Origin: Variovorax paradoxus B4
Lineage (GTDB): Bacteria > Pseudomonadota > Gammaproteobacteria > Burkholderiales > Burkholderiaceae_C
Assembly: GCF_000463015.1 (NCBI RefSeq)
Contig: NC_022247.1
Location: 186,001 to 250,000 of the forward strand
DNA length: 64,000 bases
Direction: 5' to 3'
Under the pieces are notes generated by a model, which saw only the letters and a list, made by a program, of their open reading frames with translations, was not told the DNA's origin and searched no databases. Shown one piece after another: positions 40,376-48,304 of this stretch (position 1 is its first letter; each line of letters opens with the position of its first letter). Made by a program: the position numbers and the translations under genes.

Positions 40376-41179
40376 ATGACCCTTCTCAAAGTAGACAACC
40401 TGGGCAAATCCTTCGGCGGCGTCAAAGCCGTCGACGGCATCAGCTTCGAGCTGAAGGCCGGCGAGCTGCTGGCCCTCATCGGCCCGAACGGCGCCGGCAA
40501 GTCCACCACCTTCAACATGGTCAATGGCCAGCTCAAGGCCGACCAGGGTTCGATCGTGTTCGACGGCCACGAGCTCGTGGGCCAGAAGCCCCGCGAGATC
40601 TGGCGCAAGGGCGTGGGCCGCACCTTCCAGATCGCCGAAACCTTTGCGTCGCTCACCGTTGCCGAGAACGTGCAGATGGCGATGCTCTCCCACGACGGCA
40701 AGCTGTTCTCGATGTGGCGCCGCGCGGCGGACCACAAGCGCGACGAGGCGCTGGCGCTGCTCGACCAGGTCGGCATGAAGGCGCAGGCCGACCGGCCCTG
40801 CAGCGAGCTCGCCTACGGTGACGTCAAGCGCGTGGAGCTCGCGATCGCGATGGCCAATGCGCCCAAGCTGCTGCTGATGGACGAGCCCACTGCCGGCATG
40901 GCGCCGAAGGAACGCAATTCGCTGATGGCGCTGACCAAGGAACTCGTGGTCCAGCGCGGCCTGGCCGTGCTGTTCACCGAGCACAGCATGGACGTGGTGT
41001 TCGCCTACGCCGACCGCATGATCGTGCTGGCCCGCGGCCGCCTGATCGCGCAGGGCAAGCCGCTCGAGATCCGCGACCACCCGAAGGTGCAGGAGGTGTA
41101 CTTCGGCAGCGGCAAGACCTTCGAGAAGATTGCAGAGAAAGCCGCCGAAGTGAACGCGGCAGTAGGAGCAGCGGCATGA
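40376..41179 (+). CDS. Branched-chain-type ABC transporter ATPase (LivG-like)
   Basis: 267 aa. Walker A GPNGAGKST, Q-loop region GVGRTFQIAETF, signature region ELAYGDVKRVELAIAMAN and Walker B LLLMDEPTAGMAP. The canonical LSGG signature reads LAYGD here, which is normal for LivG-type ATPases (variant of LSYGxQ). It works with LivHM. The start lies 10 bp after a REP-like element that supplies its ribosome site. The stop overlaps the LivF-like gene by ATGA. Confidence 0.92.
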   Translation: MTLLKVDNLGKSFGGVKAVDGISFELKAGELLALIGPNGAGKSTTFNMVNGQLKADQGSIVFDGHELVGQKPREIWRKGVGRTFQIAETFASLTVAENVQMAMLSHDGKLFSMWRRAADHKRDEALALLDQVGMKAQADRPCSELAYGDVKRVELAIAMANAPKLLLMDEPTAGMAPKERNSLMALTKELVVQRGLAVLFTEHSMDVVFAYADRMIVLARGRLIAQGKPLEIRDHPKVQEVYFGSGKTFEKIAEKAAEVNAAVGAAA

Positions 41180-41910
41180 GCACGCACGAAACACTGTTGA
41201 AGGCGAACTCGCTGTGCGCCTGGTATGGCGCCGCGCAGATCCTGTACGACGTCGATCTTGAAGTGCGGCGCGGCGAGGTCGTCGCGCTCATGGGGCGCAA
41301 TGGCGCCGGCAAGTCGACCACGCTCAAGACGCTGATCGGCATGCTCGCCAAGCGCAAGGGCAACGTCAGCTTCCTCGGCCACGACATCTCGAAGAGCGAA
41401 CCTCATCACGCGGCGAAGCTCGGCCTCGGTTTCGTGCCCGAAGACCGCCGCGTGTTCACCGATCTCACGGTGATGGAGAACCTCGAAGTCGGCAAGCAGC
41501 CGTCGCGCCGCTGGGCCGACGGCAGCGAGGCGCCGCTGTGGACGCCCGAGCGCCTGTTCAAGCTCTTTCCCAACCTGGGCGAAATGCCCGACCGCCCGGG
41601 CGGCCGCATGAGCGGCGGCGAGCAGCAGATGCTCACCGTGGCGCGCACGCTCATGGGCAACCCCTACCTGGTGCTGCTCGACGAGCCCTCCGAAGGCGTG
41701 GCACCGGTCATCGTCGAGCAGATGGCCAACATGATCCTGGAGCTCAAGGCGCAGGGCGTGAGCATCCTGCTGTCGGAGCAGAACATGCACTTCGCCGAAC
41801 TGGTGTCCGATCGCGCCTACGTGCTCGAGAAGGGCCAGATCCGCTACCACGCCACCATGGCAGAGCTCGCGGCCAACGAAGAGGTGCGCCGTGCCTACCT
41901 GAGCGTCTAG
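41176..41910 (+). CDS. Branched-chain-type ABC transporter ATPase (LivF-like)
   Basis: 244 aa. Walker A GRNGAGKST, signature MSGGEQQM, Walker B LVLLDEPSEGVAP and H-loop region ILLSEQNMHF. Second ATPase of the Liv-type importer. ATG 41176 overlaps the LivG-like stop (ATGA), so both are translated together. A 53-bp gap leads to the exported nicotinamidase-like gene. Confidence 0.93.
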   Translation: MSTHETLLKANSLCAWYGAAQILYDVDLEVRRGEVVALMGRNGAGKSTTLKTLIGMLAKRKGNVSFLGHDISKSEPHHAAKLGLGFVPEDRRVFTDLTVMENLEVGKQPSRRWADGSEAPLWTPERLFKLFPNLGEMPDRPGGRMSGGEQQMLTVARTLMGNPYLVLLDEPSEGVAPVIVEQMANMILELKAQGVSILLSEQNMHFAELVSDRAYVLEKGQIRYHATMAELAANEEVRRAYLSV

Positions 41911-41963
41911 CCGCACCGCGCGGCCCTCTTCTTCATTTCTCGTCAACCACCGGAGCACACGCC

Positions 41964-42686
41964 ATGCACGACACGCACCGCAGATCCCTTCTGAAGTCCA
42001 CGGCCGCACTGGGCCTGCTGGGCGCGGCCGGAACGCTGTTCGCGGCCCCGAAGCTCAAGCCGAACGACAAGTCCGCGCTGCTCGTCATCGACGTGCAGAA
42101 CTGCTTCGTCGACGGCGGCACGCTGCCCGTCAAGGGCGGTGCCGAGGTGGTGCCTGTCATCAACCAGCTGGCCGATTCCTTCGAGAACATCGTGGTCACG
42201 CAAGACTGGCACACGCAAGGCCATGCGTCGTTCGCGAGCGCGCATGCCGGCCAGAAGCCGTTCAGCAGCATCAAGCTCTCCTACGGCAGCCAGGTGCTCT
42301 GGCCCGACCACTGCGTGCAGGGCACCGACGACGCGGCCCTGCACAAGGACCTGAAGCTGCCCACCGCGCAGGTCATCATCCGCAAGGGCTTCCACAAGGG
42401 CGTCGACAGCTATTCCGCCTTCGAGGAGGCCGACCGCAAGACCGCCACCGGCCTGGGCGGCTACCTCAAGCAGCGCGGCATCAAGACGGTCTACGTGGCC
42501 GGGCTGGCCACCGACTTCTGCGTGGCCTGGACTGCGCTCGACGCGCGCAAGGCCGGCTTCGAGGTCTACGTGATCGAGGACGCCACGCGCGCCATCGACC
42601 TCAACGGCTCGCTCGCCGCGGCATGGAAGCAGATGACGGCCAAGGGCGTCAAGCGCATCCAGTCCGCCGATATCCAGACGGCCTGA
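41964..42686 (+). CDS. Tat-exported nicotinamidase/isochorismatase-family hydrolase
   Basis: 240 aa. The N-terminus MHDTHRRSLLKSTAALGLLG carries a twin-arginine RRSLLK motif, a hydrophobic core and an AxA-like end (FAAP), so export by Tat is likely. The mature part is the PncA-type cysteine hydrolase. The catalytic triad is Asp in LLVIDVQNCFVDGG, Lys in IIRKGFHKG and Cys in GLATDFCVAWTALDARKAG; the metal ligands are in TQDWHTQGHASF. Known PncA enzymes hydrolyse nicotinamide to nicotinate and are normally cytoplasmic. A periplasmic form next to an importer suggests deamidation before uptake (inference). Confidence 0.83.
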   Translation: MHDTHRRSLLKSTAALGLLGAAGTLFAAPKLKPNDKSALLVIDVQNCFVDGGTLPVKGGAEVVPVINQLADSFENIVVTQDWHTQGHASFASAHAGQKPFSSIKLSYGSQVLWPDHCVQGTDDAALHKDLKLPTAQVIIRKGFHKGVDSYSAFEEADRKTATGLGGYLKQRGIKTVYVAGLATDFCVAWTALDARKAGFEVYVIEDATRAIDLNGSLAAAWKQMTAKGVKRIQSADIQTA

Positions 42687-42747
42687 GCAAACCCGCACCG
42701 CATTCACTCCCGCCCGGCAACAACGACAACAGCGAGCTAGACAACGC

Positions 42748-43908
42748 ATGACGATTCCGATTTCGAGGCGCGCACTGGTGGCGGGCGGCGCAGCCCTGGC
42801 GCTGGGCCCCGGCCTTCTTCGTTCCGCACGCGCGGACAACGGCGTGACCGACAGCCTCATCCGCATCGGCCAGTCGGCCGTGTTCAGCGGCCCGGCCAAG
42901 GACTTCGGCATCGACTACCGCGCGGGCATCAAGCTGTACTTCGATCGCGTCAACAAGTCGGGCGGCGTCAATGGCCGCAAGCTCGAACTCGTCAGCTACG
43001 ACGATGCCTACGACCCCGCCAAGACGGCCGCCAACACGGCGAAGCTGATCGACGAGGACAAGGTCTTCGCGCTCGCGGGCTTCGTCGCCACCGGCAACCT
43101 CGCGGCCGCGATGCCGCTGGCCGAGAAAGCCGGTGTGCCGATGTTCGCGCCGCTGGTGGGCACCACCTCGTTCCGCACCAGGGTCAACCGCCTGCTGTTC
43201 CATGTGCGCGCGGGCTACGACCTCGAGCTGCGCAAGATCATCAGCCATCTCTCGACCATCGGCATCTCGTCGATCGCGGTGGTCTACCAGGACAGCGCCT
43301 TCGGCAAGTCGAATCTCGCCACCTGCGAGCAGCTGGCCGCCGACTACAAGGTGCAGGTCGTGAAGACGCTGCCGCTCGCCATTGCCGCCGAAGACGCCAG
43401 GCAGGTCGTCACCGGTCTGGCCGATGCCAAGCCCGGCGCGGTCTTGATGATCATGGCCGGGCGCATGGTGGAGGTCTTCATGCGCGACTACCGCGCCAAC
43501 GGCGTGGGAGCGCCGCTCTACACGCTGTCGGTCGGCATCACCGACGCGGCCGGTTCGGCCAAGCGCCTCGAAGGCAAGCTCGCGGGGCTGGTCACGGCCA
43601 GCATCGTGCCGCCGCCGCAGGCCGTGCGCGTGCCCATCGTGGCCGACTACCAGCGCGACCGCGCCGAGTTCGGCGAGAAGATCGACAGCTACACCACCCT
43701 CGAGGGCTACATCGCATCGCGCGTGATGGTCGAAGGCCTGCGCCGCGCGGGCAAGACGCTCACGCGCGACGGCTTCATTGCCGGGCTCGAAGGCATCGGC
43801 AGCACGCGCTTCGGCGATTTTCCGGTCGACTACAGCGCGAAGAACCACAACGGCTCGACCTTCGTGGACCTGGAGATGTACACCCGTGACGGCCAGTTGC
43901 GGCGCTGA
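42748..43908 (+). CDS. Branched-chain-type ABC transporter substrate-binding protein 2
   Basis: 386 aa, Peripla_BP_6 class. The signal MTIPISRRALVAGGAALALG with the SRRAL motif is Tat-compatible; cleavage is near ARA/DNG. Core text is IRIGQSAVFSGPAKDFGIDYR, INPxx-like LELVSYDDAYDPAKTAANT and PMFAPLVGTTSFR. It is the second receptor in the cluster for a single LivHM-GF membrane complex. It belongs to the subgroup that resembles aromatic or heteroaromatic acid receptors. The NicA-like gene begins inside its last 23 bp. Confidence 0.88.
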   Translation: MTIPISRRALVAGGAALALGPGLLRSARADNGVTDSLIRIGQSAVFSGPAKDFGIDYRAGIKLYFDRVNKSGGVNGRKLELVSYDDAYDPAKTAANTAKLIDEDKVFALAGFVATGNLAAAMPLAEKAGVPMFAPLVGTTSFRTRVNRLLFHVRAGYDLELRKIISHLSTIGISSIAVVYQDSAFGKSNLATCEQLAADYKVQVVKTLPLAIAAEDARQVVTGLADAKPGAVLMIMAGRMVEVFMRDYRANGVGAPLYTLSVGITDAAGSAKRLEGKLAGLVTASIVPPPQAVRVPIVADYQRDRAEFGEKIDSYTTLEGYIASRVMVEGLRRAGKTLTRDGFIAGLEGIGSTRFGDFPVDYSAKNHNGSTFVDLEMYTRDGQLRR

Positions 43909-44386
43909 GCCGCTGCACCTGCAGGTCAACGGCAGGGCCTGCTCGATTCCGGGCGTGCCGCGCGAGGCCACGCTGCTGCACCTGCTGCGCAACGACCTCG
44001 GCCTGAACGGGCCCAAATATGGATGCGGCCTGGGGCAGTGCGGCGCCTGCACGGTGCATGTCGACGGCGTGGCGGCGCGGTCCTGCGTGATTCCCGCGCA
44101 CGGCGTGGCGGGCCGCACCGTCACCACGCTCGAAGGCCTTGGCACGCGTGGGCGCTGGCATCCGGTGCAGGCCGCCTTCGAAGACGCGCAGGCCGCGCAG
44201 TGCGGCTACTGCCTCAACGGCATGGTCATGCAGGCCGCGGCGCTGCTTGCGCGCGATCCGCAGGCAAGCGAGGCGCGCATCCGCAGCGAACTCTCGGGCA
44301 ACCTGTGCCGGTGTGGCACGCACATTGAAATTCTGGACGCGGTACAGCGCGCGGCGGTGCGTATGCGCGCGGAGACAAACCGATGA
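43886..44386 (+). CDS. NicA-like 2Fe-2S subunit of a molybdenum hydroxylase
   Basis: 166 aa. The plant-type [2Fe-2S] motif YGCGLGQCGACTVHVDG and the second, helical cluster motif QCGYCLNGMVMQ plus NLCRCGTHIEI are intact, as in isoquinoline 1-oxidoreductase alpha and nicotinate dehydrogenase NicA (157 aa in Pseudomonas putida). The start is taken as GTG 43886 because it is the only standard start near the ferredoxin domain (LHLQVNGRACSIPG); it overlaps the receptor gene by 23 bp. It passes electrons from the molybdopterin site of the following subunit. Substrate by context: nicotinate. Confidence 0.87.
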   Translation: MTASCGAEPLHLQVNGRACSIPGVPREATLLHLLRNDLGLNGPKYGCGLGQCGACTVHVDGVAARSCVIPAHGVAGRTVTTLEGLGTRGRWHPVQAAFEDAQAAQCGYCLNGMVMQAAALLARDPQASEARIRSELSGNLCRCGTHIEILDAVQRAAVRMRAETNR

Positions 44387-44396
44387 GCCGCCCGTC

Positions 44397-44427
44397 TTGC
44401 TCCCTCTCCCGGAGGGAGAGGGAGCAA
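44397..44427 (+). repeat. REP-like element 2: 14-bp hairpin over the NicB ribosome binding site
   Basis: TTGCTCCCTCTCCC (44397-44410), loop GGA, and GGGAGAGGGAGCAA (44414-44427) form a perfect 14-bp stem. GGAG at 44421-44424 is the Shine-Dalgarno of the next gene, 8 bp before ATG 44433. If folded, it is fully paired. Related to the elements at 40332, 46757 and 46824. Confidence 0.8.
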
Positions 44428-44432
44428 AAACC

Positions 44433-47400
44433 ATGACGCGCCGCGCCGATCTGCCGCGGACCCGCGCGGATTTCCTTGCCGCCGACGGCGTGCTGCTGGT
44501 CGTGCGCGAGACGCCGCTCGCGCCTGCGCCCGCCAATGGGCAGCCCGCTGCCGTGCCGGGCAACCCGCTCGAAGGCGACGAGATCCTGCTTGCCGTGTGG
44601 GACGACGGCAGCGCCTCGGCTCTCAACGGCCACGTCGACCTCGGCACCGGCATCCAGACCGCGCTGGCGCAGATCGTGGCCGAGGAACTCGAGCTCGGCA
44701 TGCCGTGCGTGTGCATGATGCTCGGCGACACCGCGCGCGCGCCCAACCAGGGCGCGACGATCGCGAGCGCCTCGATCCAGATCCATGCGCAGCCGCTGCG
44801 CATGGCCGCCGCGCAGGCGCGCGCATGGCTGCTTGCGCGTGCGTCCGAGCGGCTCGGCGTTGCGGTGGAGGCGCTGCAGGTGCGCAACGGGGTGGTGCGC
44901 GTGGCCGAGGCGCCGGACCGCCGCATCAACTACGCGGACCTGGTGGCGGGGCAGCGCACCGTGCTGCGGCTCGACCCGCGTGCCCAACCCAAGGACCCCG
45001 CCGATTACCGCATCGTCGGCACGCGCCAGGCCCGCGTGGACATTCCGGCCAAGCTCGCGGGCGACCTCGTGTTTGTGCACGACATGCGCGTGCCCGGCAT
45101 GCTGCACGGCCGCGTGGTGCGCCCGCCGTACGCGGGCGCAGACCATGGCGAGTTCATCGGCAACACGCTCGAATCGGTGGACGAATCGTCGATTGCGCAC
45201 ATCCCCGGCATCCGAGCGGTGGTCGTGATCCGCGACTTCGTCGGCATCGTGGCCGAGCGCGAAGAACATGCCGAGCAGGCGCTGCGCGAATTGCGCGTGG
45301 CATGGAAGGCCTGGCCCGGCATGCCGGATCTTTCCGACCTGGCGCAGGCCTTGCGCGACAACCCGTCGACGCAGCGCCTGCTGGTCAACGAAGGCGATGT
45401 CGATGGCGCGATCGCCGCGGCCGCGCAGCCGATGCATCGCACCTACGTGTGGCCCTACCAGATGCACGCGTCCATCGGCCCCTCGTGCGCGCTGGCCGAC
45501 TGGCGCCCCGACGGCGGCATCGCCCTTCGCGTTTGGGCCGGCTCGCAGAACCCGCATGTGCTGCGTGCCGATCTCGCAAAGCTCATGGGCGTGGACGACG
45601 TGCAGGTCGACGTCGTCCGCATGGAAGCAGCGGGATGCTACGGCCGCAACGGCGCCGACGACGTGGCGGCCGATGCGGCGCTGCTCGCGCGCGCCGTGGG
45701 CGCGCCGGTGCGCGTGCAGCTCACGCGCGAGCAGGAGCATGCCTGGGAGCCCAAGGGCGCCGCGCAGCTCATGGAAGTGGATGGCGGCCTCATGGCCGAT
45801 GGCCGCATCGCCGCCTACGACTTCGAAACTTCATACCCATCGAACGGCGCGCCCACGCTCGCGCTGCTGCTCACGCGCACCATCGAGCCGGTGGCGCAGG
45901 CCTTCGAGATGGGCGACCGCACGGCGCGCCCGCCCTACAGCGTCGACAACCTGCGCGTGAAGGTCAACGACATGGCGCCGATCGTGCGTGCCTCGTGGCT
46001 GCGCGGCGTGTCGGCGCTGCCGAGTTCCTTTGCGCACGAGTCGTACATCGACGAGCTGGCCACCGCGGCGGGCGTCGATCCGGTGCAGTTCCGCCTGCGC
46101 CACCTGAACGATCCGCGCGCCGTCGAACTGGTGCAAGCCACCGCGCAGAAGGCCGGCTGGCGCATGCGCACCGGTCCGCAGGAGAACGCCGACGGCGGGC
46201 TCGGTGAAGGAGGCGACATTCTCTTCGGCCAGGGCTTTGCTTACGCGCGCTACATCCACAGCAAATGGCCTGGCTTCGGCGCCGCGTGGGCCGCATGGGT
46301 GGCCGACGTCGAGGTCAACCGCAAGACCGGCGAAGTGCATGTGCGCCGCGTGGTGGTGGGGCACGACGCGGGGCTGCTGGTCAACCCGGCGGGCGTCGAG
46401 CACCAGGTGCACGGCAACGTGATCCAGACCACGAGCCGCGCGCTCAAGGAAGAGGTGCAGTTCGCGCCGCAGCAGGGCGCGGCAACGGCTGGTGCGCAGT
46501 TGCTGCCCGGCGTGCTGCCCTCGGGCGTGGTCGCGAGCCGCGAATGGGGCAGCTACCCGATCATCAACTTCCGCGACGTGCCGGTGATCGAGGTCATGCA
46601 CATGCCGCGGCCCGGCGAACCGTCGCTCGGCGCGGGCGAGTCGTCGTCGGTGCCGGGAACGGCGGCGATCGCGAATGCGATCTTCGATGCGACGGGGGTG
46701 CGGTTCCGCGAGCCGCCGTTCACGCCGGAGAAGGTGCTGGCGGAGCTGAACCGGGGTTTGCTCCCTCCCCTTCCGGGGGAGGGCGGGGGTGGGGGCGAGC
46801 GGCGCTCGAATGGTGACGCTGCCGTGCCCCCATCCCAACCTTCCCCCGAAAGGGGAAGGAGCAAGACCGATGCGCCGTGGCCCGCGCGAAAAGGCCCCTG
46901 GGTCACCGGCGCCGCCCTGTTCATCGGCGGCATCGGCCTCATCGCCGGCCTGCTCGGCTGGCGCTCCGCCATCGCCCCGGTCTCGCTCAGCGCCCCGGTC
47001 TACAGCGAAGCCACCATCGAACGCGGCCGCGTGCTCGCCGCGCTCGGCGACTGCGCCGTGTGCCACACCGCACCGGGCGGCGCACCCAATGCCGGCGGCC
47101 GCGCGATGCAGACGCCCTTCGGCACGCTCTACACCACCAACCTCACGCCCGATGCCGACACGGGCCTGGGCCGCTGGTCGTTCAGCGCTTTCCAGCGTGC
47201 GATGCGCGAAGGCGTCTCGCGCGACGGCCACCATCTGTACCCGGCGTTCCCGTACACCGCCTTCGCCAAGACCGGCGACGACGACCTGCAGGCGCTCTAC
47301 GCCTACTTCATGTCCATGCCCGCGGTGCGCGCCGAAACGCCGAAGGCCGAACTGAAGTTTCCGTTCAACATGCGGCCGCTGATGGCCGGATGGAACGCGC

Positions 47401-48191
47401 TCTTCCATGACCCAGCGCCCCTGCAGCCGGTGGCCGCGCAAAGCGCGGAATGGAACCGCGGCGCCTACCTCGTCAACGGCCTGGGCCATTGCGGCGCCTG
47501 CCACACGCCGCGCAACGCGCTCGGTGCGGAGCAGGGCGGCAGCGCCTTCCTGTCGGGCGCGATGGTCGATGGCTGGGAAGCGCCGGCGCTCACCGGCCTG
47601 TCGTCGAAATCGGCCGTGCCATGGGATGCCGACGAGCTCTATCGCTACCTGCGCCAGGGCCACACGCAGCGCCATGGCATGGCGGGCGGCCCGATGGCCG
47701 AGGTGGTGCGCGAACTCGCGCAGGTGCCCGATGCCGACGTGCGCGCGATGGCCACCTACCTCGCCTCATTCAATCCGGCGCCCGCGGCCGAGCCGCAGGC
47801 CGCGGCGCAACAAGCGGTCGACAACGCGGCACGCGCGCAGGGCCGGCTGCTCGGTCCCGCGCAGCGCATGTTCGACAGCGCCTGTGCGTCATGCCATCAC
47901 GACGGCGACGGCCCCACGCTGCTCGGCGTGAACACGCCGCTCGCGCTCAACAGCAATCTCACGAGCGCGCGGCCCGACAACCTGCTGCGCACCATCCTCG
48001 ATGGCGTGCGAGAACCCGCAAGCCGCGACATCGGCTTCATGCCGGCCTTTCGCGACACGCTCGACGACCGGCAGATTGCCGAACTCGCGGGCTACATGCG
48101 CGCGCGCTTCGCACCGCAGGAGCCGGCGTGGAAGAACCTGCCGGCCGAAGTGGCGCGCGTGCGCGCCGCGCGCGGCCACGGCGCCGAGTAG
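44433..48191 (+). CDS. NicB-like molybdopterin dehydrogenase fused to a tri-heme cytochrome c
   Basis: 1252 aa in one uninterrupted frame. Residues ~1-770 are a molybdopterin-binding subunit of the IorB/xanthine dehydrogenase type: ALNGHVDLGTGIQTALAQI, NQGATIASASIQIHAQPL, RASWLRGVSALPSSFAHES, GAGESSSVPGTAAIANAIFD. A ~45-residue linker, encoded by an inverted pair of REP-like elements, follows. Then comes a transmembrane helix (WVTGAALFIGGIGLIAGLLG) and three c-heme motifs: CAVCH (~872), CGACH (~1019) and CASCH (~1150). Length and order match nicotinate dehydrogenase NicB of P. putida (1187 aa), which hydroxylates nicotinate to 6-hydroxynicotinate and passes electrons to the respiratory chain. 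No signal peptide precedes the molybdopterin part, so it is probably cytoplasmic with hemes in the periplasm. Another N-heterocycle as substrate remains possible. Confidence 0.82.
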   Translation: MTRRADLPRTRADFLAADGVLLVVRETPLAPAPANGQPAAVPGNPLEGDEILLAVWDDGSASALNGHVDLGTGIQTALAQIVAEELELGMPCVCMMLGDTARAPNQGATIASASIQIHAQPLRMAAAQARAWLLARASERLGVAVEALQVRNGVVRVAEAPDRRINYADLVAGQRTVLRLDPRAQPKDPADYRIVGTRQARVDIPAKLAGDLVFVHDMRVPGMLHGRVVRPPYAGADHGEFIGNTLESVDESSIAHIPGIRAVVVIRDFVGIVAEREEHAEQALRELRVAWKAWPGMPDLSDLAQALRDNPSTQRLLVNEGDVDGAIAAAAQPMHRTYVWPYQMHASIGPSCALADWRPDGGIALRVWAGSQNPHVLRADLAKLMGVDDVQVDVVRMEAAGCYGRNGADDVAADAALLARAVGAPVRVQLTREQEHAWEPKGAAQLMEVDGGLMADGRIAAYDFETSYPSNGAPTLALLLTRTIEPVAQAFEMGDRTARPPYSVDNLRVKVNDMAPIVRASWLRGVSALPSSFAHESYIDELATAAGVDPVQFRLRHLNDPRAVELVQATAQKAGWRMRTGPQENADGGLGEGGDILFGQGFAYARYIHSKWPGFGAAWAAWVADVEVNRKTGEVHVRRVVVGHDAGLLVNPAGVEHQVHGNVIQTTSRALKEEVQFAPQQGAATAGAQLLPGVLPSGVVASREWGSYPIINFRDVPVIEVMHMPRPGEPSLGAGESSSVPGTAAIANAIFDATGVRFREPPFTPEKVLAELNRGLLPPLPGEGGGGGERRSNGDAAVPPSQPSPERGRSKTDAPWPARKGPWVTGAALFIGGIGLIAGLLGWRSAIAPVSLSAPVYSEATIERGRVLAALGDCAVCHTAPGGAPNAGGRAMQTPFGTLYTTNLTPDADTGLGRWSFSAFQRAMREGVSRDGHHLYPAFPYTAFAKTGDDDLQALYAYFMSMPAVRAETPKAELKFPFNMRPLMAGWNALFHDPAPLQPVAAQSAEWNRGAYLVNGLGHCGACHTPRNALGAEQGGSAFLSGAMVDGWEAPALTGLSSKSAVPWDADELYRYLRQGHTQRHGMAGGPMAEVVRELAQVPDADVRAMATYLASFNPAPAAEPQAAAQQAVDNAARAQGRLLGPAQRMFDSACASCHHDGDGPTLLGVNTPLALNSNLTSARPDNLLRTILDGVREPASRDIGFMPAFRDTLDDRQIAELAGYMRARFAPQEPAWKNLPAEVARVRAARGHGAE
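46757..46801 (+). repeat. REP-like element 3, translated in the NicB linker
   Basis: TTTGCTCCCTCCCCTTCC-type left part followed by GGGGGAGGGCGGGGGTGGGGGCGAG. It is the inverted partner of the element at 46824-46866 and related to elements 1 and 2. It encodes the linker peptide LLPPLPGEGGGGGE without a stop codon. Confidence 0.75.
46824..46866 (-). repeat. REP-like element 4, translated in the NicB linker
   Basis: GTGCCCCCATCCCAACC then TTCCCCCGAAAGGGGAAGGAGC. As reverse complement it aligns with element 3 (shared TTGCTCC-TTCCCC, GGGGGA-GG and TGGGGGC blocks), giving a tail-to-tail pair 22 bp apart. It encodes PPSQPSPERGRSK in the linker. Confidence 0.75.
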
Positions 48192-48304
48192 CGCCTTCCG
48201 GGTCTTTCGCGCCCGCTCGCGCAGCGGCAAGGGGCACATTCATTCAGAATGTCCGCTCCAAGAACCCAACCCAAGTGCCGAACCCAAGTGCCTCCGGAGA
48301 CAAC

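Noticed and set aside
36631..40776. 1381-codon open frame on the minus strand
   Set aside because: It is the complement of the PF06684, LivJ and LivHM genes, rich in Arg/His/Asp/Gln low complexity, with no domain. A GC-rich antisense artefact.
46741..46870. Frameshift or missed stop between separate molybdopterin and cytochrome genes
   Set aside because: A single fused protein of this order is known (NicB type), and the frame is continuous through the repeats. Sequencing error cannot be fully excluded but is not needed.
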